DNA of 64,000 nt, taken from NCBI GenBank assembly GCA_029204225.1, contig CM055101.1:59442094-59506093 (forward strand), in the 5' to 3' direction. The notes under the pieces are model-generated. The model was not told the origin of the DNA. It did not search any database and was given only the letters and a program-made list of their open reading frames with translations. The DNA is from Diphasiastrum complanatum. Its lineage: Eukaryota; Streptophyta; Lycopodiopsida; Lycopodiales; Lycopodiaceae. Made by a program: the position numbers and the translations under genes. The stretch's first letter is position 1; each line of letters opens with the position of its first letter. Positions 46,132 to 56,830 of this stretch are shown piece after piece.

Positions 46132-46963
46132 TGTGGAAAAAGTACAAAAAGGACCAAGAGTGGATCCTAATCTGATCCTCAAGAGTAATTGGTTGTCAGA
46201 TTACTTGATCTATCAATCTACTTCAGATTAAGATCAATCTAGATCAATTCTAGACACAAAATCCTAACAAGAACAATCATTACTTGAAGGTAAGTGTAAT
46301 TTATGGTTTCACACGTGTGAAACACTGTCTAAGTGCGGACTCCAACCTGAAAATCAAGTACACATTGATAGAACCTCAAAACAATCAAAACAAATGTAGA
46401 CAAATGGAGAGAATCACTCAAAATTGCTTCCAAAACCAAGATTGGTGTCTCACAATGATTATGGCCAAATGTGGCTCTATATATACAATAAGTGGAAGCT
46501 CATGGAACTGATCATCCCTCTGATCCCACATGTGTGAAGGTGCTTTGTCATATGATGATTCATCATGCAAAACTGACACTTGGACAAAACCTTCTATTTT
46601 GAGCATTTTTGGTCCATTTTCCTTCTATATGGAGATCGACTTGGAAATCTTCTAGAAGTCAAAATTTGCCTACTTCAGCTTATTCCACACATGTGAGCTG
46701 TCCTCTAAACATGTAATATGACACCTAACCAAAGGATGTGGCTCATGCAATCAACAGATTGATGCCATGTGTCATATGTCTACAAAACTAGTTTTTGGCC
46801 TTTTTAGCCACTAGAACTTGAATTAAATTATATGTACAACCTATATGATTATGGTACATGAAAAGTATACTATTTTCACACGTGGGAACAGGCTCCACAC
46901 ATGTGTGTTTATCTATATACAAGATTTTTGGCCTCTACCAAGCTTATTTTTGCATTTTTCACA
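46132..46963 (-). mobile_element. 5' LTR of Copia E4
   Basis: 832 bp, TGTGAAAAATGCAAAAATAAG at its start and ...TTTTTCCACA at its end on the minus strand; primer-binding site adjacent at 46120-46131. It abuts the gag region of Gypsy copy C, so E4 is inserted there or lies at its rearranged edge. It holds the perfect 16-bp palindrome TTTCACACGTGTGAAA at 46307-46322. Confidence 0.88.
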
Positions 46964-46979
46964 AACCCATACCTGTCGC

Positions 46980-48790
46980 ACCCTTGCATGCAGTTCGGAG
47001 AGCACCACGGATGGAGATACCAAAATATGACGGATCATCAGATCCCATCCAATTCCTCCAGATCTATGAGAAAGCTTGTGAAATCTACGACGAACAGACA
47101 CCTGCAGAGAAGCTGATGCTATTCCCTATGTCCTTACTTGCAGTGGCTTAGGATTGGTTTTCTAATCTGTCAGAGGAAGAGAAATCCACCTGAGAAGCGG
47201 TTAAAGCGGCTCTCATTACGCGCTTTAAGCCAAGGAAGTTCCTGGAAGACCCATTTCTCCTGCTGAGCAAAGTCAAGATGGGAAAACGAGAAAGGGTCCG
47301 AGATTATTTTGAACGGGTCAAACATCTACGATCCGAGTGCACTGCAGCCCTGACTCCCGATCATGCGGTGATCATGTGGTTCCTAGCCGGATTACCACAA
47401 AGCATCAGAAGAGAACTGAAACGACGGGAGCAGTACGCTACTTTGCAAGAAGCTATGGAAGATGCCATCAGGGAAGTGGATGAGGGATCTGACGACGAAT
47501 ATCCTTCCACCCACACTCCTACTCCCTTGATTGCATCATCATCATCAAATGCATCCGCTCTATCCATAGAACTGCTGTTGGAGCAAATGACAAAATTACA
47601 CAAATAGCAGATGGAATGAGCAATGAGCAACTTACGGCGCAGTTTGACCAGAAATTGAAGGCCTTAGAAGGAACTGTAGCAGTTACTCCACATCAACTGG
47701 AACTAAACTAGCTGCAGTATCCTCGACAGAAAAATAGGTGGTGTTCAGTATGCACGCAAAACCATACAATGAACGAGTGTCTAGTCCTAAAGCAAAATCT
47801 GAGACTGACACATAGATTCTGCCATATGTGCAATGCAAAATCGCACGATATGGCATTTTGTCCCTTTAACCCCAGGGTTGTTCAACAAAAGAAAAGTCCT
47901 TATCAGACTTCTTATCCTTATCATCAAGGGGCACCTAACGCGGCACCAAGGTACGGTGCACCCAATCAACCACAACGCATGGCCTTACCTGCTCCACCAT
48001 GGCCAGCCAATCAACAAGTGGCCCATGTAAACCTGACAGCAGCGGAACAAGAAATGCAAATGCCACCTCAACCTCAGCAGCAGCAGTGGTACGGACCAGA
48101 TGAACCATTTATGGATCCTGTCATAAATGAATATGTTTCGGCCTATGCAGCTCAAACTCAACGTCAAGGTGGAAGAAATTACGGCTACGGCGAGGGACAT
48201 AGAATTGCAGAATGTCCCTACAAGAGACAACATACAACCTCTTGCTGGGATTGCGGTTATGGACACTGTCTCAAGAATTGTCCATTTAAACCTCGAACTA
48301 GTGCACCTCTTAACCTCATTGCCATACAGCAATCAGCAGTTCCAGCGGGGATGCCATTGAAAGGTCGACAAGACCACGCTCTTGTGTTAGCTGTTACACG
48401 AGCATAGAAGAGGAAGGAAGTGGCTCTCTCACCACCACCATCGATCATTGACGACCAACCCTCAACTTTAGCACCATATCCAAATGTGAGGGAAGAGAGA
48501 AGGCAGTACCTAAAAATAAGACACTGGGTACAAAAAGCACAAGAGGAGGAAAAAGAGCAAGAACAAAACATTCCCACAGAACCTCCAGTCGGCATCAAAC
48601 GGGAACCACAAACGGGCTCACCACTGCGCACTAATCAGAATGATCAGTTGCACCAACATGAACCACCTTTTCACATGTTGGAACCTGAGGAACTACACAC
48701 TGAAAGGCTCACACTTTTGCTGTCAAGCCATGTTAGTTTACCACTCGGAGAACTACTGCGGATTGCACACAAGCGAAAAGCCTTTTAGTT
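46980..48790 (+). mobile_element. gag region of Gypsy copy C
   Basis: Conserved core IPKYDGSSDPIQFLQIYEKA then YDEQTPAEKLMLFPMSLL, and a helix-rich part (GKRERVRDYFERVKHLRSEC, then HAVIMWFLAGLPQSIRRELK). Knuckle-like motifs follow near 47745, 47820 (CHMCNAKSHDMAFC, canonical spacing), 48195 (GEGHRIAEC) and 48243 (CWDCGYGHCLKNC, shortened spacing). The tail ends with NDQLHQHEPPFHMLEPEELH, matching copy B. Few breaks. Confidence 0.8.
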
Positions 48791-48929
48791 GAATGGGCCA
48801 AAGCGGATGAGGAGTCAGTAGCGCCTGAACCCACATATTGTGTGGGCTATGATGAGACAACGTCCTCCACATCGGAGCGGCATGGGAAAGTGAGGAACAC
48901 AACATCACTTTGCCAATCAAACACAAGAG

Positions 48930-50055
48930 ATATGAGGACTAGGTGGTAGTGGTAGATGGAGGATCGGGTGTCAATCTGATCTCCACTACTTTGTACGAAA
49001 AATGGAGATTACAAGGATTGAAGCCAGCCAGATTCACCATCAAGCTAGCAGATCAATCCTGTGTGAAACCAAAAGGTGTAGTTGCTGATATTCTCGTAAA
49101 GATAGCAGGCATGCAGTATGTGATTACTTTTGTGGTCATGGACATACCTGAATCTCCATCTGCATACCGTGTTTTACTGAGAAGACCATGGTTGAGGACT
49201 GCGCAAGTAGTGCACAACTGGGGTACAAGGAAACTCACCTTTGAGAACAGAGAACAGGTTGTAAAGGTAGATCCAACCACATGGGCGATGAAACCTATTG
49301 CACCCAAAGCTGATGACGGATCATCCACGACAGATCATACGATTGATCGCCCAAGGCCAGCCAAGGGAGGTCACTATCATTCAAAGACGGATGTCATGAG
49401 ATGGACGGATGCATTAGCAACTATTGACTGCCAGGCATGTCAATATGAATCAGATCCAAAACCAAGTACATCTTCACCCAAATGTTACACTATGGACACA
49501 CCAATCACATTTGGGGTGAATATGATAAACGTAGCATGGTTGTCAGCAGAGCCGATTGAGAACCCAGTGGATGATGATCTAGTCCCTTGGAAACATGCTC
49601 TAACTTATAATAAGGAGATTGAGCTGTCTGATGAACAAGTCCTACACCACATGGACCCAGATCGTTACGGAACCAAGAAGGTACCAGCTCAACCACCACA
49701 AATGTCTGCTATGGCAAAAGTCTCAAAGATCGAACCACCCAAGGCACCTGCGAATAAGAAGAATCAGTTAAAGCAACACTACAACCAGGTGATTCAATGG
49801 AGTGACCTACTCAAAGAGGCAATAGCTACAGTAGACGTTGATATTCGTAACCATGAGACAAATGTCACAGTAGTCCCGAAGAAAGACAACAAGGATGAAC
49901 CCACCAAAATGACAAAAAAGAGCAAAGAGAAGGTGTTGGGTTCCTTGAAATCAATCAAGTTGGACTCAGATACAACGTCATCTTCTACACAGGTGACAGA
50001 AAATAAAAAAATGACCAGTCGGGACAAGATCAATATGCTGAAAGAGAAATCTTGA
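48930..50055 (+). mobile_element. protease region of Gypsy copy C
   Basis: An aspartic-protease-type segment with VVVDGGSGVNLISTTLY near 48942, followed by FTIKLADQSCVKPKG and VVMDIPESPSAYRVLLRRPW, which sits where the second retropepsin half is expected. Gypsy D has the same signature (VIDSGSGVTIMSSHLY). The long Lys-rich tail to 50055 (MDPDRYGTKKV, KAPANKKNQLKQHYNQ) is unusual and I do not recognise it. Confidence 0.75.
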
Positions 50056-50369
50056 CGAGATCCAGTTCACGAGATGCCTGATACTTTCAAGAATTATACA
50101 TTGGACGACGTGGTAATCATGATGTCGCAAGCCCAACGAGAACCTGATCAAAGTCAGGCACCAGTGGACAAGTCTTCGAGGGACCTGCGCGAACACAACC
50201 GATGAATCTTGCAGAACCAGGAGAAGAAGAAAGGATAGTGCATGTGGGAGAGCAGTTTACACCACGCAGTTCAAGAGACTACGATCCTTGTTGGTGGAAT
50301 ATAAAGATTATTTTGCCTGGAGCTATAGTGATCTAAAGCGCATTCCGCGCCAACAATAGTCCAACACAC

Positions 50370-51525
50370 CATACCTTTGGTGGACGGAGCAGTTCCCAAG
50401 GTAAGCCGTTACTACCGCTGCAACCCGAATTATGCAGAACTGATCAAGCAAGAGTTGCAGAAGCCTATGGATGCAGATTTCATTTACGAAATCAAGCACA
50501 CGGAATGGGTATCGCCGATAGTTATAGTACCCAAGAAGAATGACAAAATGCGTATTTGTGTGAATTTGAAGGCGCTTAATGCAGTCACCAAAAAGGACCA
50601 TTTTCCTTTACCATTTACGAAAAGTGTCATCGATAGAGGAGCTGGCGATGAAGCCTATAGTTTTCTAGATGGCTTCAACGGCTACAATCAGGTGAAAATA
50701 GCCCCCCAGGACCAGCACAAGACAACATTCGCCACAGAATGGGGAACTTATGTCTATAAAGTGATGCCATTCAGACTTTGCAATGTCCCAAGCACTTTCC
50801 AATGAGTCATGCAGGCGGCATTCAAAGATTATTTGCAAAATTTTTTGAAAATTTTCTTGGATGATCTGCGCGTGCATGGACCAGATTCAGAACACTTATC
50901 CAATTTGGAGAAGGAGCTACTAAAATGCCGCAAATACTAGATCACCCTGAATCTAGAAAAATGTCAATTCTGGGTGACACATGGCTTGATACTTGGCCAT
51001 ATAGTGTCAAGACACGGGATCGCCATAGATCTATCAAAGATCAGAATCATTATTGATCTACCACCACCGGGGACGATCCGCGAGGTCTACATTTTCATGG
51101 GTCATGCTAACTATTATAGGATCTTCATTCTTGATTTTGCGGAGTTAGCCAGACTAATTTACAAGCTCACAATGGATCCACATTGGAATGAGGAAGCTCT
51201 AAAGGCTTCCCAGAAGATTAAGAATTCATTGGTCTCAGCACCAATCTTGCAACCACCCAATTGGTCCATTGAGTTCCACGTGCATACGGACGCATCGAAG
51301 TATGCAGTTGGAGCAGTCTTAGCTCAGCCAGGTGAACACAAAAAGAATTTTCCAATCCGATTTGCAAGCCGACAGCTCAGTGATACCGAAATGAATTATT
51401 CAATCACAGAGCGGGAAGCACTGGCAATGATCTATGCGGTTAAGAAGTTTCGACACTATTTGATGGCCAAACATTTTGCTTTTTATACGGACCATCAACC
51501 CTTGCTATATCTCGTTAATAAAACT
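50370..51525 (+). mobile_element. RT and RNase H region of Gypsy copy C
   Basis: RT: WVSPIVIVPKKNDKMRICVN, LNAVTKKDHFPLPF, YSFLDGFNGYNQVKIAPQDQ, VMPFRLCNVPSTFQ near 50500-50800, then the palm and thumb region to 50960 and LGHIVSRHGIAIDLSKI near 50990. RNase H: FHVHTDASKYAVGAVLAQ near 51270, ALAMIYAVKKFRHYL near 51420, YTDHQPLLYLVNK near 51485. These are Athila/Tat-branch features rather than chromovirus ones. Confidence 0.85.
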
Positions 51526-51529
51526 TGCA

Positions 51530-53460
51530 ACACAATGGCCAACAAACGAATGCATGGCACTGCCTTTACATCCACATCTCCACCTGTTACCCAAAGACGT
51601 GTCTCCACTACCGCACTAACCACTCCATCAACCACCGCCACTTCTTCTTCTGTGAAACCCCCCACTCCAATTTTTGTTGCCGCTACCTCTCTTCCTGTTG
51701 CATCCACATCTCTTTCTGTCTCCATCCCCATTTCTTCTGTTGATACCACTCCTACTTTTCTTCCAGTGTCCACTACTCCATCCATCACCATCGCATCCTC
51801 CATCACTCCTGCCACCACCGTTGCTCCTCTCACATTCAATCCTTATGATTTGCAACTGTCCCCCGACACTTTGGCATGGATGCAAGTTATCAATTTTTCA
51901 CCCCCACGCCAGACACTTTTTGCTCCATCCTCACCTTCTTCCATACTCCACACCACCCTTTAGTTCCCCACTGTTCCTCCCATCCTCTCGTTCGGACAAA
52001 CTGTCCTCACCCCTGTTTCCACAGTTGTTTCTCACACCCCACCCGCTTCGCCAACAAAGGTTGCCGAGGGCAGCCAACCGCTGCCTGATGACACATTTGT
52101 ACAAACAATTTTTGTAGCATTACCAGATCGGACTGACCCTACCGCCCCAGATGACATTTGGACAAATGAAAATTTGATCGAAGACAATGACGACGGAATT
52201 CCACAAGTCGTCGGGGTCGATACAACACCAAGCCCTAATAGTGCCAGTGTACCAGCTGCTCCCACGGATCTAACTACGGCGTACCAAACTCTAGGAAAAT
52301 ACATCCTGGATGCGGTAGCGGCCAAAGTTATTATGGAAAGCAGGGTACTATAGTTGGCAACGAGTAATACACATCTACGAGTAGACCTCACCAAGCTACA
52401 GAAGAGCTGATTCTGGCTCAGCAACACGAACAAACAGGGCACCAAGAGATTGCCAAGCTGAAGCAGAAGGAGGAGGGCCTAAACAAATATATTCAAAGCC
52501 TCTCCAAAGCGTTGATTGAGGCCTCCACAAAGGTGCGGGAGCTTCAAGCTGAAGCATCCCAACGCCTTGCCCCCATCCAGGCACAACTTACACTTTTGGA
52601 AGCAGAGAATGCACGCCTGGGGACGGAGGTCAAAGCCTTACAAGACGAGAAGCTCGCCTGGTTAGCTCAATCTGCACCAGACACAAGGTCGCTTTCCCAA
52701 TTAGAGATGAATCTTCTACGACGTCAGGTGCAGATTTATAGCCAAACCCTCAACAACTACCAGGCGGAGTTCAATAAGGATCGGACAAGCGCAATGCAAG
52801 AGCTCGCCCAGGCCAAGCAAGCCCTCAAGGCATGCCAGAAATACATGGAAACGAAGGCCCAGCCCAGCCCACCCCTGTGGTAATTCCACCGCCACCTAAT
52901 TTTGATGCTGCACAGGCTAGTACCAGCCAAGATCAGAGCTAGCAGGCAGCAAGGGGATTTCAACTAGATCAAAGGTCCGAAGGCCAAGACCAAGGGCAGA
53001 CAGATGCGGCCGCTGAGACGCGAGACCAGAGCCAAGGTGCAACCACCAGTCAGGGCCAAGCAACATCATCCAGAGAGTCGTGTACGATATCTGTCAGCCG
53101 GGCCTTCCGAAGACCGAAGTCCGTGGAGGAGAACATCAATGAATTTTTATCCAAATATTCCCACGAGTCATCTAGAGGGGATGATTTTCTTCTCTCCATA
53201 TTTGTTGATCCAAATAAGACGCTCGCTTCCGACAAAGTCGAAGACCAGCTGCCAGTCGCTCACGTATATTACCGAGCTACATTCCTTGGAGATCCCTGGA
53301 TGAAACGATTCCAAGCATGGGTGGATCAGGAATGGCTGCTAGGAGTCCACAAGTCCTTCCACACACCAAAGGACTGGAAGAAACTAGACCGTCTCAACTT
53401 CATAGAAGACGTTACGGGCTATCTCATCCACCTGAGGCGGTCCAGGAGCACGCTATACTA
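51530..53460 (+). mobile_element. ORF3 region of Gypsy copy C
   Basis: After RNase H the sequence encodes a Ser/Thr/Pro-rich stretch (51560-51960), an acidic linker, a coiled coil near 52400-52850 (LLEAENARLGTEVKALQDEK, then RQVQIYSQTLNNYQAEFN), a Gln-rich part and the C-terminal piece near 53150-53450 (SDKVEDQLPVAHVYYRATFL, WVDQEWLLGVHKSFHTPKDW). The coiled coil is nearly the same as in copy A (4890-4600) and recognisably related to copy B. It is a diagnostic part of this family. Confidence 0.75.
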
Positions 53461-53558
53461 AACCGGCAGAGTGCCGAGGGACCGGCACTACTTCAGGCCG
53501 TGGGTCCTGTTGGGGGTATTCCCAATAGTGTAAATAAATAAAATCCTCCAATAAAATG

Positions 53559-54186
53559 TGTTGCGAGGGCATGGCATCCTGCGTGTATAAGCCCATGGCC
53601 CAATGAGCACGCAATTGAGGTTGTAAATAAAATAAACTTGACTTGGGCCTTGTAATTAAAATAAAACTAGAGGCCCAATGTCATTTTTAAACTTAGAGAT
53701 CACTTTTTAGAGTTGGGTCCAAATTGGGACTCACATGAATCTTGTGATTTCTAATGTACTTTTTGTGGACCCTTGGATCAAGTTGGGTCCAAGATGAATT
53801 GATAGGATCATTGTGAATATTAGCCAATAAGATTATGGGGCAAGGGCCTTTCCCATTTTATAAAAAGGCACCATCTGTACACTAATTCCATGCTTAATGA
53901 GAAGGAAGAAACTCTACCATTTTTGGAAGAGAAGCATCCTCATTTGCTATTCACTACTTGCTATTGCTCTTGATTGTGTTTCTATTGCTTTCTATCCTTT
54001 TTGAATAACAACAGAATGGAATGGTATGGTGTCGAGTTCCATGATTTGCTCGTCCCTTTGAATAGCGATCATGATCTTGCAAAGGACGATATACAAAGCC
54101 TTGTATGAAAACAGAGACTTGCTTCTTCTAAGGAAATCAGATACACAGAAGAAAAGAGAATCCCATTAATACTCTGCCTTCCTACA
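53559..54186 (+). mobile_element. 3' LTR of Gypsy copy C
   Basis: Starts TGTTGCGAGGGCATGGCATC after an AT-rich tract (AAATCCTCCAATAAAATG) identical in form to that of copy A, and ends near CTTCCTACA. Core promoter word TTTATAAAAAGG at 53857-53868. It aligns with the copy A LTR from its start until about 53950, beyond which the two diverge. Confidence 0.75.
53857..53868 (+). promoter_or_regulatory. LTR TATA box of Gypsy copy C
   Basis: TTTATAAAAAGG lies about 300 bases into the LTR, at the same place as in copies A and B. The following segment GCACCAT(C/T)TGTACACTA is also shared with A and would be the transcript start region. Confidence 0.6.
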
Positions 54187-54252
54187 GATCTAAATTGACC
54201 AAACCTGAAAGTGCTTGTTTTTAGACTATTCTATTATTAGGGAAGTTTCAAA

Positions 54253-55056
54253 ATGTTAAGAACAATAATGTGTCCATTCACACATGACTAAATAACTAGT
54301 TAAAGTGAGAGGTTCTATTTTGCTTCAGATAGAGAGGAGCAGGACTGATCGTTGGGAGGTAGGCTTTGATACCAGCCACGTGTGAAAGATTATTGAAGAA
54401 GAAATGTCTGAAACTAGCCCTGGTCCTTTTGTTCTCTTCATGCCAAATCTCTTGACAAACAAACAAACATGAAGAAGAGATGGCAATCATCTCTGATACA
54501 GAACAAGTAAAAGTTGCTCAACAAGTAACTAATGAATGAAATAGTGATCAAAGCTAGGTCTTTGCAAATTTCAGAAAGATGAACTAAAGCAAAGCCCATG
54601 TGCAGGTGCGTGAAGTGACGTCTTCTAGCATAGTCCACACGAAGATGCATTTCAAAGGCATAGACCAAAGAGGAGTAGGATCAAAACAAGAGCCTCAACT
54701 TGAGACTCTATTTTAAAGATCAAAGTGCAGCTACTTGAAGATGCAGAGCTGGACTAAAACATAGTCCATGTGTAGGTGTTCAAAGAGACGTCCCTTGACA
54801 TAGTCCACATGAAGGTGTTTGAGATTCAGAAGCTTAGATCTCGGACAACACATGATCAAATCAAAAGCTGAAGCTTTCACATGAAGTGGGAGCAGTGACA
54901 ACAATGTTTAAATAATAATAGCTTTGAACTAAATAAGATTTGAATAAGATCATATGATGTTAGTAGCATGAATAAATCTGTGAATGCTCCATTAAGTGGG
55001 AGTGTTAAGAACAATAATGTGCGCATTCACACATGACTAAATAACTAGTTAAGTGA
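54253..55056 (+). mobile_element. small LTR-element remnant (Copia-like 3' end)
   Basis: The same 50-bp sequence, TGTTAAGAACAATAATGTG, then CATTCACACATGACTAAATAACTAGTTAA, occurs at 54253-54303 and 55004-55054. The second copy follows CCATTAAGTGGGAG, a polypurine-tract-like run typical of Copia 3' LTR starts. Between them are two imperfect copies of a GACGTC...CATAGTCCACA(C/T)GAAG(A/G)TG module (about 54615-54660 and 54790-54825). It looks like the starts of two LTRs of one family, but full LTRs are not evident. Confidence 0.45.
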
Positions 55057-55064
55057 TTAGATTA

Positions 55065-55530
55065 CATATTCAAAGGGCAAACCTAGATCACAAAAGCTCA
55101 AAACGTTATTGCATTTTGAATACTGGCACTTAAAACTAATTTGCAATTTTGTGCCAGTTTTATTGCATAACTTTGGAAATTTCCCTACACTTCCAAAAAT
55201 ACCATCTAGGTCTGCCCTCTTCACTGTGCCTTCTTCTAATATTGCTCTATCACATATCCAAAGAGCAAACATAGATCACACAGTATCAAAAAGTTATTGC
55301 ACTTTCAATATTGGCACTTAAACTAATCTGCAAAGTTACTATCAGTGACAATTTTGTGCCATTTTTATTGCATAACTTTGGAAATTTTCCTACAATTCTA
55401 GAGATACTATCTGAGTTCATCCTCTTCATTGTACCTTTTCCTAATGTTGCTCTATCACATATCCAGGGGGTGAGGATAGCTCACAAAAGCTGAAAAATCT
55501 ATTGCATTTTGAACATTGGCACTTGCTCCA
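55065..55530. repeat. tandem repeat, unit about 190-205 bp, 2.4 copies
   Basis: Units begin at about 55066 (CATATTCAAAGGGCAAAC), 55252 (CATATCCAAAGAGCAAAC) and 55458 (CATATCCAGGGGGTGAGG). Each includes TTATTGCA(T/C)TTT(G/C)AA...TTGGCACTT and, in the first two, TTTATTGCATAACTTTGGAAATTT and TCTTCTAATATTGCTCTATCA. The third is partial and leads into the CT-rich block. Confidence 0.8.
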
Positions 55531-56350
55531 AAATTTCCAAAATTTCCAAATTATACATTCCCAAATTTTTAAGTTCTCCACTTTCACATTTCCCAACTTT
55601 TTGCTTTCCCAAATATCTGCATTCCCCAAATTTCACTTTCCCAACTTTGTCATTTCCCAACTTTTTCATTTCTTCCCACACATTTCTGCCTCGCAAGATC
55701 CATCCATCTTCCCCACAATTTCACTCTGTCATTTTTGCCTTCCCAAATCCTACATTCTCCAACTTGCATTACTAGGATCTGTCTTCCCCAACTTTCCACT
55801 TTCACATTCTCAAGATCTGTTCCACATTCCTACATTCCCAGATCTTGCACTTCCCAAATTTTTACATTCTCACACTCCATGCTACATTCTCCAAAATTTC
55901 CAAATTTGCCATCTCTTGCTTGCGTTCCCGTTTTTTGCATTCTTGAGTTTTCTAAGTTTCCAATTTTGCCTTTCCAACTTTTTATATTCTCAAATCTCAA
56001 TTTCCATATTCCCCAACTTTCATATTCCCAAATTCCATAATCCCCACACTCCACCTTCCCAAAATCTCAGGAATTGCTTTCCATAATCCCCACAATCCCA
56101 AACGCTTTTGTTTTCCATTACAGTCCCACACACCATCTTCCCAACCTACATTCCCAAATTTTTTCAAATAACTTGTACATTTCCAAGCTTTTTTAAGCTC
56201 CCCACTTTCACATTCCCCAAATTTCACTTTCCCAAACATCTGCATTACCCAAATTTCTCATTCCCAAAGCTTTTCACATTCTTTGCTTTCTCCACACTTT
56301 CCTCAAATCCCAAAACTTGATATCTACTCTCTCAAGAGCCTACATTCCCA
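55530..56350. repeat. strand-biased CATTCCCAAATTTT degenerate repeat block
   Basis: About 820 bases dominated by variants of (A)CATT(C)CCCAA(A/C)TTTT, with very few G residues on the plus strand. Units are 10-25 bases and irregular. Open frames on the plus strand here (rich in Phe, Pro, Ser, His) and their minus-strand mirrors are products of this composition, not genes. A short inverse echo (TGAGATGTGGGAATACAAG) lies near 59260. Confidence 0.8.
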
Positions 56351-56600
56351 AATCTGCCCAAGTTGCAACATCTTGAGTAGTGAAAGAGTATATTCACTTT
56401 TTGTTCTCTATCCATTTTATTTTCCCTTCTGTACATTTTTCATTGATTGATTGTATTTTTTTATTCTTTTAAATTTCAATTTCCTCCTTCAAAAAAAGAA
56501 AAAGAAGAAAAAAACACTCTTAAAACACTGAAATCTGATAGTCATCTCTCGAGGAGCTATCCTAAGACCTTGTTCATTCATCCATCCATCACAGAAGATA
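56351..56600. other. AT-rich spacer, nothing recognised
   Basis: After the CT-rich block the sequence is AT-rich with a T-rich stretch and an A-rich AAAAAAAGAAAAAGAAGAAAA run near 56492-56514. I see no coding, LTR or repeat unit here. Confidence 0.5.
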
Positions 56601-56609
56601 TGTTGACCC

Positions 56610-56830
56610 CAACTACTCAGTTATCAAGCATTATCATGCAACATAAGGAGACAATTTTTTAGTACCTTCATAGAATTTATCATTTAGCAAAAGACTCTGT
56701 CATCCGTCATCCACCAATCCCAACATCAATGGTCATCAAGGGCTTTATTCACGGCTTGAGGAGTGACATTCACTATCGAATGAAGAACCTCACCTCTTGC
56801 ACTACATTGAAGCATGTTCTTTGACACAAC
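56610..56830 (+). mobile_element. Gypsy gag fragment, plus strand
   Basis: A short piece whose translation includes YLHRIYHLAKDSVI, then VIKGFIHGLRSDIHYRMKNL, which resembles the helical gag core of chromovirus-type Gypsy elements. It abuts the minus-strand Gypsy D near 56830. Too short to assign further. Confidence 0.5.

Larger units (their letters stand above)
42693..46963 (-). mobile_element. chimeric Ty1/Copia E4 with duplicated internal modules
   Basis: 5' LTR 46132-46963 and primer-binding site 46120-46131 fix a minus orientation. The long leader (46119-44550) is non-coding. A zinc-knuckle remnant (KCNLCGKGGYIFSRC) lies near 44420. The next 1.4 kb is not a normal pol order: two modules alternate with a period of about 680 bp. 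One resembles the integrase-RT linker and RT start (FSEIIASPNWSKAILVEYE, 43445-43230; FEGIFVSQRWLQAILVECD, 44010-43890). The other reads CKLLMRISEESKVDTYIHKQ (about 43750-43650) and has a counterpart at 43070-42960. No 3' LTR is seen. Broken, many breaks. Confidence 0.65.
46964..54186 (+). mobile_element. Gypsy (Athila/Tat-like) copy C: gag, PR, RT, RNase H, ORF3, 3' LTR
   Basis: The most complete member of the family here. It begins within gag at the edge of the Copia E4 LTR, so the 5' LTR is not present. Parts: gag 46980-48790; protease 48930-49160 and long tail to about 50060; RT 50370-50960; RNase H 51230-51520; Ser/Thr/Pro-rich region 51560-51960; coiled coil and C-terminal part of ORF3 52080-53460; tract ending CAATAAAATG; 3' LTR 53559-54186. 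No integrase is recognised. RT and RNase H wording (FLDGFNGYNQVKIAPQDQ; DASKYAVGAVLAQ) fits the Athila/Tat branch. Broken, with several breaks. Confidence 0.85.

Noticed and set aside
33994-46963. One 13-kb element bounded by the LTRs at 33994 and 46132
   Set aside because: The left LTR has its own TCATC target duplication inside Copia 2 RT, so it is a solo LTR and not the partner end.
55502-56086. 194-codon Phe/Pro/Ser-rich frame
   Set aside because: Product of the CATTCCCAAA repeat block; composition alone explains it.
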